Assembly: GCA_964023275.1 (NCBI GenBank) | Contig: OZ029914.1 | Span: forward strand, 44,137,937 to 44,201,936 | Direction: 5' to 3' | Length of the DNA stretch: 64,000 bases | DNA from: Norana najaformis | Taxonomy: Eukaryota; Annelida; Clitellata; Crassiclitellata; Hormogastridae | Part shown: in pieces, positions 44,401-58,130 of the stretch | Position numbering within the stretch: position 1 is the first letter of the stretch | How the letters are laid out: every line of letters starts with the position of its first letter | Made by a program: the position numbers and the translations under genes | Notes under the pieces: model-generated | Databases searched by the model: none | Told to the model about the DNA's origin: nothing | Seen by the model: the letters and a program-made list of their open reading frames with translations, nothing else

Positions 44401-47400
44401 AATAAATAAGCCTATGTGCGTGAGTACAGTGGTTCGCATACCGATAGTGGCTATTTCAGAGATTTAAATCTCGGGCAAGCACGATCCATACACGGGGACC
44501 TTAAATGCCGCGACGCCCATTCAAACGGGCAACGGTGGTAAAGAATCTCACCGGATGAATTCATTGCAACATGAACAGTGAAGAGGCTATAGGTCGCTAT
44601 AGAAAACCGTATACACTAATGTTTACATTTGGAATAGGTAAGATATGCACACTGAAACACATAACTGCAAATCCTTCAAAACGTTACATAACAAACGGTT
44701 TTCAGGATATGGTATATTAAATAAATGCGTATAAATGTAATGCATACACTTTACATAAATTAATGTGTATATCAAAGTGTATCAAAAGAAGAACATAGGA
44801 CTATTATTTAATATGCCGTTGTTTTGTCGATGACATTCTTCTTCTTCTTCTTCTTCGTTCTTCTTCTTCGTCTTCTTCTTCCTTCTTCTTCTTCTTCCTT
44901 TTTCTTCTTCTTCTTTCTTCTTATTTTCTTTCTTCTTCTTTTAACTACTACTACTACTACCACCACTACCACTACCACTACTACTACTACTACCACCACT
45001 ACTTCTACCACTACCACTACCACTACTACTACTACTACCACCACTACTTCTACCACTACCACTACCACTACTACTACTACTACCACGACTACTACTACTA
45101 CTCAATAATAACAACGGACTCGCTCAATAACGTGTATATATGCTTGAAGGAACGTTACTTTGCCAGTCTAAGCTCTTTCATAATTCGATCGGATGACAGG
45201 TAGTGGTTGCATATACCAGGCGGTAGGCAGATGATAGAGCAACTGTGAAACTCCGTGAACATTTTAGTATCAGCTAGGGTCTATTACTAAACAAGATAGA
45301 CGGCATAAGGTATTGCTAACCGTTTTGTTTTCGATGTAGAAGTCGTCAGCGTTGAATCCCTCGAGGTTGTATATAATGGAAGTTGATGGTTGAGACAACT
45401 TAACTGTGATGGTTCCGACTACATCCCATTGTGACACATTGTTGTAAATCGTGAAGATGTAGTTCTGAAGAAAGCAGAAAATAACTCCATGAAAAATCCT
45501 GATTAGAAAGTAGTACATCCAATTCATATTAATGCAAGCAGTTAGGCACACGCTTGACAATCAAGAACCGTGCATTACTACAGTAATAATATGGGCTAGC
45601 TTATATTAATTACTACAACTTTTGAAATTGTCAATTAACGGGATTGTTATAATAATTAATCAACATGACTACTAAATGAGTAATAAGTACTTGAAAAATA
45701 TGACTACTTACAGTGTTTTTATACTATAGTAGCTTTATAGTATCAGACTATAATCAATAGTCTATAGTATCAGACTATAATCTTTATAATATCAGACTAC
45801 AGCCAAGTCTATAATATATTATATCAACTATAAAGTAGTTTTGTGTAGTCTATTAACTATAAAGTAGTTTTATTTAGTCTATTAACTATAAAGTAGTTTT
45901 GTTTAGTCTATTAACTATAAAGTAGTTTTGTTTAGTCTATTAACTATAAAGTAGTTTTGTTTAGTCTATTAACTATAAAGTAGTTTTGTTTAGTCTATTA
46001 ACTATAAAGTAGTTTTGTTTAGTCTATTAACTATAAAGTAGTTTTGTTTAGTCTATTAACTATAAAGTAGTTTTGTTTAGTCTATTAACTATAAAGTAGT
46101 TTTGTTTAGTCTATTAACTATAAAGTAGTTTTGTTTAGTCTATTAACTATAAAGTAGTTTTGTTTAGTCTATTAACTATAAAGTAGTTTTGTTTAGTCTA
46201 TTAACTATAAAGTAGTTTTGTCTAGTATATCAACTATAAAGTAGTTTTGTTTAGTCTATTAACTATAAAGTATTTTTGTTTAGTCTATTAACTATAAAGT
46301 AGTTTTGTTTAGTCTATTAACTATAAAGTAGTTTGTTTAGCCTATTAACTATAAAGTAGTTTTGTTGAAAATGGACAGTTACAGACAAATTGCTCATAGT
46401 GACAGTTGCACTTCGGGGTTGGACAGCTTTTGCTTTGCACTTACTGGTATTATAATAAAGCAGTTAAAACTTCACAACTAATTAATTAATCACAGTTTAA
46501 TGATTAATTGCAGTTCAACTGCTGCACTTTTCTCTGTTGAATCTAAGACGACTCACGCGCTGATCGAAGGTAGGTAGGTCGGCGTCTGAGCTTCTCACGT
46601 TGATGGTGACGGTGGCCGTTTGGGTGGCCACGCTCGGAAGATCAGCCGTCGCAGTAACGGTGTATGTCACGTTCACTGGAAGAGGCAGTTTCAGGTCCTT
46701 CAGGAACTGAGCAAGAGTTATCGTACCTACGAGAGGACACAGAAGAAAACTGCGATACACATATTGGTAAGCTTCTGTTTACAGATATTGATTATGCGTC
46801 AGTCTGTGAGCAACAGAAGCGAAAAGGCAAAAAGGTAAATTTAACATTCTTCTTTAAACGTCTTTCCGCATAAGCGTGGTCCTGAGGTAGAAGAATTATT
46901 GGCCGAGGAACAGACACGACGGCAGTAATACAGTTATATTACATCAATAATTACTTGTGAGTTCGTTCCCCAATGCACCGGGATTCGACACCAGGACACT
47001 GAGATGGCAGGCGAACATTTTAGCAATAAAGTGGCATGCACTCGACTTTGATAAATCGCACAACAAATAATCATAGCTCTGCATAAATATCCTACAGCAG
47101 TTTTATATGAATAAGTTTCAATATTGCATTGGAAGAAATCCAATCGAATGCAATCTATGAACTTCAAAAGCGCCGGTACCTCCAGTACACCAGACTTAAT
47201 CGATGGTTGTTTCCTGTGAAACCAGTCAGTAACTTACTATTATTCCTGCATTTGTTAGGCGCCACTATCCAATGATTAAGCATCAATCGATGGCGCTGAG
47301 CAATTGTGATTGAAGGACATGCTCAAAGTCCTTACACAGTAACTATCTTAGAGGATACTTGAACCCGTACCCGCCGCGTTACAAGCAAAGCCAAGAGCTC

Positions 47401-48423
47401 TAACCAATCGGCTACCATGCGCCTGTCTATAATTCCACTAAGTTAGACTCGCTATATAATAATATCTGTTGAATATTTTCTTAAATAATCAAACATTTTC
47501 TTAAGTAATGAAATACTTTCTTAAATAATCGAATCTGATTGGTTTGTCTCTTACCGTTTCTGCTGTCGACGTTGACGTATCCAGTGGTTTCAGGCCTAGT
47601 GGCAGAATATGTGAAGTTCGTAATTCTCTTTTGCGATGCCCGATGGTATGCTACCATCTCGGGATAAAGAACCGTGCCGACTGGCAGGTTGTCCGGGATT
47701 GAAATAAAGACCTGTTGATTTGCTGGGACCAGGAAAGTTACAATGTCCGTATTCGGCACCGGTGGCAGAATGAAAACTGTCACGTTGACTGTAATATGAC
47801 AATCACCATTTCGCCAATCAGGCCTAAGACAATTGAATCAGTAATCTTAATTCTTCTATTGCATTTCATCGATGCCAATAAAACTTTTAAATCAGCGCAA
47901 CATAGGCTTCGCCAAGGTTTCAGTATCAAGCAGGTTTTGGTCATTAGTCATTGTTTAAGAATCAAGTTGGCTTTCGCTCTTAATAAGTGTGTCTAGTATT
48001 AACAATAGGTTCCTACAGACAGTCGAGTTCCAATGTCTCATCTTATTCATTTGCGCCTTACTTTTCTCGAGTCCGCGATCTCGACCAACACCTTATCTTT
48101 GTCGAACATATCACTCAGTTAGATCTCAGGTATATCTGGTGGTGAGGGAGAGGACTGACTATCCTCCCTCATATGCCGAGGCTAAGAAAAGTTAAGTGCA
48201 CATGGTTACCTCTCAAGGAATATCCTTCATTCTACTTCTAGTAGTATTTGGCGTCATACAATATGTGCAGAAGTGTAGGCTTATCCCAGTGAAAAGAATT
48301 ATAACGAATAATAATAAAAATAATAATAAATAATTTTAATAATAAACATTTCTCGGATGCTGTTCCTCTTCTCCAATAGGTTTTTTAAATCTGAGGAATC
48401 ACATGAACTTCGGGGAAATTAAA

Positions 48424-48468
<45 letters not shown>

Positions 48469-51400
48469 TTTATAATCCTAAATTAATTTTTTAGTTCCTG
48501 AGAGATCATTTCTATCTCGAGTAAAAATAATAATAACATTTCTGAGAGATCATGTGTAATTCGGAAAAACAATAATAATGAGATAAACTTGTCAAAGGTC
48601 AAACTTGAACCAGAGACATTTACTACGAACCCGTAGCTGGTGGAATTGGATCTGTACTTTCGGGGTTTGTGACATTGGCCTGAACTTTGAAGTCTATTCT
48701 CGACGCATAGTCATAGCTCAGCTTCCCATTTACGATGATTGTTCCGTTAGTGGGATCGATCCTGAACCAAGTCTGAAAATTAAAAGCATGAAAAATATTA
48801 CCGATAGAAATTTAGGTCACTCAGGTGTGAAACATATCACATGCAAACTTTTATTCATGTATCATATTTATTATATAATTTATTTGTTTATCCTAAGCAA
48901 ATCACTTTGTTAGTTTTATTTATTATATAATTTTTCTAAACACTTCACGCGGATATTTCGAGTCATCATTTATAACTGAAAACTGATAAATTTATTAACG
49001 GAACTGAAATATTCATCGAAAAGTTCTTTAACCAACGATGCTGTGATCTGAGAATTCCCTCTCGAAGTCTTGGTTATTGTTTTAGCCGAACAACTAACTA
49101 GTATATCGATTGAAACAGTTTACAATTTAAACTACATATCGAAGACTGTTATCTGAGAATTCTACCGTGTAGTTGAGGATGGCGCTGGAAGAGTTGAGTG
49201 GCACTGGTTGGTCATCTTTATTTTTGGCTGTAAAGGAATCCGGTAGAATCCAGTAGACTATCTGAGCTCTACGGTCAGGACTCTTCGCGTTGACTCTTCC
49301 AATGATCGAGTTGATTGTCGTGTCTGTGATTGTACACACAAATGTGAATGTACAGGTTTTTCTATAGTGACCGTATGACCTTAACCCTGGTCATTGTTCA
49401 ATGAATTTATCGGGTGAGATCCTTCTCCACCGCTGCCCCATTGTAAACATTAGGAAAGTCCCCCACTAAACCCAGTTGGCGAATTAACTGACCAAACAAC
49501 TACCCAACATAACTTTCCAACGTATTATGACTGTGAAGTTATGTAGCGCCCCAATAGAAAGGCGCTCTCCAATCAAATCCGGTTGGGTGCATCAGAAGTG
49601 GACTCACTTTCGTTGACGTAGTAGGTGTAGACGGGTGACTGGAAGACCGGAGGACGGAAAACGGAGTCAGTGACGGTGACGTACACCATAGCAGTTCCAG
49701 TCAGTGGGGGGCTTCCCTCGTCTATGGCAAGCACCTGCAAAACATTCAGGAAAAGATCAGCGATCACATATTTTAGAGCTTGGCATTCGTTGGGCGCTGT
49801 AAAAATCTCGAGATTACGATTACGATTCAGCGTCCAGTTGGCACCAGCTTAGATTATTACAGTCAGTCAGATAAATGTAAATGTACCTGCGTTTCTATAG
49901 CGACCGTATGCCTCGACCCTAGTCATTTGTCAGTAAATTTATCGGGTGAGACCCTTCCCCCACACTGCCCATCTGAATGGGTGTCACGCCGCTTAAGGGT
50001 TCCCGTGTAGAGACGGTGCCAGCCAGATACTTGTGTACAGCCATATTCACAATAAACTCATAGTTTGCAATGGAACTAATGGAGTGATAGGTTTCCGGAT
50101 TAACGGTTTTACGCCTGTAGAGTCGAAATTAGTGGAACTCAAGCTTGAAAACACTCATCATCCACAAATCCTATCCTGAACTTTTCCCTTTCCCTTATAT
50201 CTCTTTCCTCTTCAATTTCAAACACCACCCACCGTAGCCGTCTGACTGTATAACTGCCTGACTCTTGGATCTTGACCTGGAACCTAACCCTTCATGTATA
50301 TCGATTTTGTTTTGACTAGGCGGCTGTGAATAAGGAGGTTCCCGGGACTTAGTTTTCTTTGAGCGCTGTTGAAATCTCGAGTTTACAATTACGATTACAA
50401 GTCGTGGTTCTTACGGTGATGTTATACTGATTTCCAAACCGATCGATGGTTAGATTGGCTTGAGACGCATAGCTGATCAGCCCGGTTCTGTAATCTATGT
50501 CAAAGTTGTCTCTGCCGCCACTGGCGATGATGTAGTGAATTTTCGAGTTGTTTGATGTAATCGAGTCTTCGTCAGTTGCATTAATTTGTGTCAGTGGCTT
50601 TCCTGAAAAATAGTACCAAGTAGAACTGCTTTTCTTCCACCGCCAAATACTTACGATAAAAAAGTAAAATCCAAGTCATGGGTTCAAACGCTTTTTGGAC
50701 TCTGCAGTATCAGAGGCGAGCTGTAATGTATTACAATGTAAATGCAATGCAATGCAATATGATTTAATGTAATATGAATCGCCTGAATTTCTCAATGTTA
50801 AAGGCTGCGTTAGGGAGATCTATTCGCCATCGCCTAATTAAAGTAAGACTCCAAGAGTCATTTTTTTTTGTCAGTCTCAATGCCCTGGCTTCATACGGGA
50901 TGAATTAAAGCGACTTTAGACAAAGTGGTGCCAAGATGTACGTACATTAAACCGTTATGTATAAAGTTACCAGCTTAAACTGACAACAGTTCTCCATTTG
51001 TTTTACATTGATGTATGTAGCTGAACATTTGTATAGCGCCTTTTAAAAACCCTCACAAAGGCACTGAAGCACGGATATCTAACACATCTTAAAAGGTGCG
51101 GATTAAGATAAACTGAAGATGGTTCTTGAGTTATTTTTGGCGGTAAACTTCTAATTTTCAGTGGACGACTGTTCTGTGAGAACAGTTCAATGAACGCAAA
51201 AGAACGGTGTGTCCGAATTGCTGTCGAATACGACAGCGATTACTGAAGCTTGAACAACATGAAAAGTGAATTCAAACTTGCTTACTTGCTTACGCCATTC
51301 GAAGATGGCATTTACATTACTTCAAACAACAAGCAAATATGTAAATGGCGTCACTAGCGGATAACAGTAGGGATGACTAAGCAACGTTGGCGGAAGAAAA

Positions 51401-53571
51401 AACAAAAGTCGTACCTCTGTTAGCTATGGATTCGAGTTCAGTTACTTGAATGCTGGTAACGTTCGGATTGCAGACTGGAGGGTGGTTATTGGTGTCCTTT
51501 TCAAAACAGAGCAACGTTTAGAACGCTATTCTTTACTTTCTATGCCCTATCGGATCTGTATCCACGCTCAGTCACACAAGTTTCAGCCAATCACGCTCAA
51601 ATTAAAATATGTTTACATAAAAATATACTCTTAGGTAAACTCGAAAAGACTAAGCAAAATCTGGGACAATTAAACCGAATTTAAAAGTTTCTTTCCATAC
51701 TTATCTAACATTTATAATTTTTATAGTTTATAAAGGGTTCCTATAAAAAAGATTTCATATAATTACGTAACGATTTTCGAGAATTCTGACCCAAAGACAG
51801 AATTGTTATTAAATTTTACGTCTAAATATGATTTATGGTGCAAAACGTTTCTTTAACCCTCATCCACATTGGTCATAAAAGTATCGACTGACTCTTGATG
51901 ATGGATAAAGATGATTGACTGGGAACTTATGAAACGACCAGTGACCGGAGTAGCCCCCTATATATAAATGCCTGGTACATTAAGATAGTAGAAGTTTTCA
52001 GATTACATTGGATTAGACTGGATTTTAGTAGACTAGTCCAGATTAGATTAGGATTAAATGTGATGATTGACGAACAGAGAAAACACAGGAGTTAAACAAC
52101 TATGTTATATCTGAACTTACCTGTACGTTGATTCTTATGGTGAGATTGCTAGTCTGGTCAGTAGGTCCCCCTGAGCTAATGGCTTCAACGGTCACTTCAA
52201 AACTAAACAAAACATTGCAGAAACTGTTACTATGATCAATGTTCTCGTCTAGAAAAGAAAGGTTATAACACGCTGTTTTCACGAATTATGCTAAAGACGC
52301 GATCTTAAAGAGGGTCAAAATGAATACATTAATGTTAACGGCCGAGGCGAGCAATGTTAAAGTCGACGACTATAAAGATAAAAAGTGCTAAAAACGCAAT
52401 AAACAACGTTAGTTTTATTTAAGGTATGGACGAGTTTTGACTTAGAACTCATAATACTACAGAACTCATAATACTACTACTACTACTGCTAATAATAATA
52501 ATAATAATAATACTACTACTAATAATAATAGTAATAGTAATAATAATAATAACAATAATAATAATTATATGCATTCATTTTGTTCATTCCCCGGAGAATT
52601 TTTTAAATCGTGAAGGTCTATAAATACCTTGGGTAAAAATAATAGTAATAAGGATGCCCTTTGGATGGTAACAGGACAATAACCCCCGGACAATTACCCC
52701 CCGGACAATAACACCCGGACAATAACCCCCGGACAATAACCCCCCGTGCAAAAAACACCCCGGACAATTACCCCCTGTACTGATACAGTACATACAGTAA
52801 AGAGTAGACATGAAAGACTTACCATACATCAAAAACTAATTATTAGACAATTATTAGACAACTGGCAGAGAGTAGACACGAAAGACTTACCATACATCAA
52901 AAACTAATTAGGCCTATTAGACAATTATTAGACAACTGGCAGAGAGTAGACACGAAAGACTTACCATACATCAAAAACTAATTATTGACAATTATTAGAC
53001 AACTGGGCAGAGAGTAGACATGAAAGAATTACCAAACATCCAAAACTAAATATTGGACAATTATTAGACAACCTCCAAGGAAGAAGTATGCTGACTCCAA
53101 TGCACGGATTTTGGCCGTCATTAGCAACTACAATGAGTGCAATGTTCTTGACTATCTACGTGGAACAGCTCACAACTTTTTCTTTTAAGTTCAATAAACT
53201 AATAAACAATAAACAGCATTTTCTTTTACACATTTAATTTCATACTGTGACGTTGCATGGTTCTCCAGTATATGTCTAATAAATTAATATATAAACTGTA
53301 TGATTAATATACATTATTTGTATATTTATATAATTAATATATCAGTATAGGGGGTTACTGTCCGGGGGGTTATTTGCATGGGGGGTTATTGTCCCGGGGT
53401 TATTGTCCGGGGGTTATTGTCCGGGGGGTAATTGTCCGGGGGGTTATTGTCGTAGAAGCCTTTGGATGTAATCCTCTGGGTTAAAAATAATAATGATAAT
53501 GATGATGATGATGATGATAATAACAATAATAATAATAATAGCAGTAGTAGTAGTAATAATAAAAATATTAA

Positions 53572-53602
<31 letters not shown>

Positions 53603-54631
53603 TATTATTATTATTATTATTATTATTAGTAGTAGTAGTAGTAGTAGTAGTATTATTATTAGTATTATAGAGTAACACTTCAATTATGAAACGAATTCAT
53701 TGTTTCTGGAGCAACTAGAGCTGCTGTGGCGTCCAGGCTGGCACACTGGAAACAGGTCGACTAGCTGCATCTTCGAATCTCGTGATCTTGTCTGTAAGCG
53801 CCGTGGTGAAGAAGCAACCCTGATTTAGCGGTCGCGAAAGTGTAGAGCGTTCTGTGGGCGTTTCTTCGATGGAGCGCAAGAACTTCCGGTGTGGATCGGA
53901 CGAACATCCAGCGCCACCAACTCCCTCCTCTTCATCGCCGTCGTCGTCTGCTTCGAAGGCGCCTGCGTCGTGGGTTTCACTGACCCGAGCGTCGTCGTCT
54001 CCTCGACCTCGACCCGCCGGCTGACCTTCGACAGGCGGTAGAAGACAAGGGAAATTATGAGGAAGCGAAGAAGCATGGTCTGAATGGGTAGAATGTTCGT
54101 CGCACTGATCTGAGGCTGTCTTCCGGCCGGTGATTGTTCGCTGGAATTGCCAGTCTTCGCTTAAATCTGGCTCCAAGAATGTGCCATTAAAGGCAATCGC
54201 GTTAGCTCGCTGGATGGCAATGGAGAGGCGTTGGAACAGGAAAGAAGTCTCCCTCTTGTCTCCCGATACTTGGGTTAAATGGCGACCGATTTTTATTATT
54301 ATTTATTATTTATTATTTATTTTATTATTATTACTATTATTATTACTATTATTATTACTATTATTATTATTATTTTTATTATTATTATTACTACTACTAC
54401 TACTATTATTATATGCACAGATTTCGGGAGATGATAGGGGAACTATTTTCTATATCAGTGCTTATTATCTGCAGCTATCCACCTCTTCTATGCATTCGCT
54501 ATTTGCAGCATCGCTACCACCGACGAAACCACCCGGGAAGATTCGCCTTCCCAGAACTAAGTCCTCTAATTTTTGTACTCCTGATGGATCATATGTAACA
54601 ATAAGTAATAATAATAATTAATGATAATAAC

Positions 54632-54664
<33 letters not shown>

Positions 54665-54993
54665 TAACATAATAAATATTTGTACTGACGTTCCTGTTCG
54701 ATTGGGAGTGTCGTTGAAATCGACTGGCTTTTTCATCCTTATCACGCCGGTAGGTGGAATGTTCGGATTCGTCGAGGGGTTTACCACAAGCTCGAAAATG
54801 TTCGAATCTCCACCGACGAACCTATAGGAGATCATCCTGTCACGCTCCAACGGAGACGCCTAAATCGAAACCATTCATTGAATCAGTAACTGCACTGTTT
54901 GATTATTAAAATTAAGGTGTGCCTTAATTAACTACTTACTTTTATTAATAACTTTCTTTATCTAATTTACTTTATAAAATTACTTAAAGAAGC

Positions 54994-55084
<91 letters not shown>

Positions 55085-58000
55085 CAGCAGCAGCAGCAGA
55101 TGAAGAAGAAGAAGAGCAGCCCCCTTGAGCTAACCCCGAAACGCAGTCATGTGTACGAATTGCTAGCGACTTCATTTACTCGGCCTCCGCACATGAGGGT
55201 GGGTGACCTGTCCTCTTCCTCGCCGATTGATCTTACCGCCGATAGTTTACGTTCAGTTTACTTATTTTATATCTGATTTCGAGGGGACGAAATTGAAGCA
55301 GAATTTTCGAATCATCCTTCTGCGCTGGCGCGGAATTGGACTAACCGACCTCATGGCCGCACCTTGCACCATCGGCACTACTTTAAATTCACTCAAACCT
55401 ACAGAAAACTCTGCGGCTGGCGTTAGGCCCGTCTGGCCTTCGAGGACAACGACATCCATGACCTCTGGGTTGAACCGTGGACCACTGTGTGAGCTGTCGA
55501 CGACCTGGATACGAAGTTGCGCCGTTGAGCTGAGACCCGTCTGGTCCGTTGCTTGGATCGTCAGGACGATGTGCTGTCCGGTTGTGTTGTAGGACACTTT
55601 CTTTGCCAGGGTGATGATCGCCGATCCGTCAGTGGCCGAAGTGATAGCGAAACTATGCATAGTAAACATTTACGACGCTGCTTTTTCAACTCGGGCTCGA
55701 TTATTTATAATTATCAAAGATTTTGAACTGAAGTTAATTATAATTGATTATAATTATCAAATGCCACCCCGCATATCAAGACGCTGAGCTTTCGCCAAAG
55801 TGAAATTCTGTTCTAGCACAATGTATGCCTGTATAAATGTATGTATGCATGCATGCGTCATGCATGTCTGCATATATGTATTCATGTATGTATGCATATA
55901 TGCATGCGTGTGTTTATGTATGCATGCATGTATGTTTGTAGGAATGTATGTATGCATGCATCGATATGTGTATGTATGCATGTCTGCTTTGTCGTATCAC
56001 AACTGTTACAATACAGTCAAACCTGTAAATTCAATGTAAAGTATTCTGCCCAATATTCAAAACCAGTCTGTTCGCTTAATCAAACCGAATCAAACCCGAA
56101 AAAAATCACTATAATATTAATAGGGGTTGAGTGAAAGAGGAAAAGGAATGAGTACATCAGACAGAAATTGGGAGTGGCATGTATATCTGACAAGGTATGA
56201 GAAGCCAGGTTGAGATGGTACGGTCATGTGAAGAGGAGAGGAGGAAAACTGCATTAAAAGAATTATGACAGCTGAGGTTTACGGACGCCGCAGTCGTGGA
56301 CGACAAAAGAAGAGATAGGGAGACATGATTCAGCAAGATCTAAAGCTCCTCAGATTGAAGAAAGAAGATACTGAAGACAGAAACAAATGGAAAAGAAGGA
56401 TTCGTGTGGCTGACCCCTCTCCTAGGAGGGATTAATTCCAGCCAGTAGGAAGAAGAAGAAGAAGTTTCTCATTTTGGCAAATATTAAACTTCATTAAAAT
56501 GATGAAGTACAGGAAATAAGACGATGGTTTATAAAGCGCATTTAGGCGAAACAATAAAACTGCACGAACATATTAATTTGAGCACAAGAAAAAAACTGGC
56601 TTTCGTTGTGGCAATTGCTACTTACTAGCCGTTGCTGTCTCCTTTAATAATTGAGTAAGTTATGCGTCCCGCTTCGCCAGTATCCGGATCACTTGCCTAC
56701 AGAAATGCATCAGGAAACGTGAGACGGGTTGAAAGCGAATCATAACGAAAGGCACATGACGGACTATTGCTGGAATCGTTCGGATGGTTAGCGATGTTAG
56801 AATTATGTGCTAAATGTTATAAAAAATTTAGGTAATATGTGGCAATAAGGAAGAAATGATCACTCTTCGAGAGCTATATATTACTTTGCCTGTTCGCAGT
56901 ATATTGACGAGTAACTGCTTTTGTTAGACCGAGCTCTTAATCCTTTCTATCCTGGATTTAATCAGTAAATTCTTAAAGATAGAAGATAATCAAGAGAGGT
57001 GGTCCACTGGCGTTTCTGCGCTTGAACCAAAATATCTCAGGACAGACCATAGATTTAAAGTAAGGATAGAGTGAAATATGGATTGGAGTCTGGGACGGAG
57101 TGAGAAAAATAATTAAGACAAATGTCAATTCCGCAACATGAGGGGTGTACATCCATGTCGTCCCTCACGAATCCACCAGAAGTTCCTTTCAACGACTGTA
57201 GACCCGTCAGATAATGCTAAGCGATTTGTGTGCAATTAACTTGCAATCAAGTTACATGCAATATGCACAAATATTAGAGTACCTCACTTTAAGCAAGTTA
57301 ACATATGCACATTTGTATTGATTCAGATACTACGTCAAGTCTTAATGCATGTAAACAAAAGGTTGATAATGCCAAACAATCTAAGTGCGATTAACTTGAA
57401 AATACTCTGAATGAATTATGAGCAAAGGTCAGGGCAAAGACTATGGACTTGTTGACAGTGCCAAACGATCGCGTTACGCGGAATTTTTTCTTCTTCTTCT
57501 TCTTCTTCTTTCTGGCTGGAATTAATCCCGCCTAGGGAAGGGTCAGTCACATGAATCCTTCTTTTCCATTTGTTTCTATCTCCAGCATCTTCTTTCTTCA
57601 GTCTACGAAGCTTCAGGTTTTGTTGAATCATGTCTCCCCATCTCTTCTTTTGTCTTCCTCGACTGCGGCGTTTGTAAACCTCAGCTGTCATAATTCTTTT
57701 AATGCAGTTTTCCTCCTCTCTCTGCACCACATGGCCATACCATCTCAACCTGGCTTCTCGTACCTTGTCAGATATACATGCCACTCCCAATTTCTGTCTG
57801 ATATACTCATTCGTTAGGCTGAAGGTATTGTGAATAAAGCGCAAGAGAATCAACTAGAAACGAATTCGAAATGTCTTACCTTGACCTGGTCGGTGATTAG
57901 CGACCCCACAACGCGATTGTCGACAAGAGACGTGAGGTACTCAACCTTAGTGAAGATGGGAGCGTTTGTGTTTCGGCTGAGTACGTTAATCGTTACCGTT

Positions 58001-58097
58001 GTAGATCCGGAGTTTTGCTCCTTTGTCTTGCCTTCTCGCGCCGTGATCTAAGATAAAATGATTTTCAAGAAGTTAAAAATCATCATCATCGTCATCC

Positions 58098-58130
<33 letters not shown>

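Noticed and set aside
47350-47425. Functional tRNA gene
   Set aside because: A- and B-box-like sequences exist, but I could not pair the acceptor and anticodon stems, and a SINE body follows.
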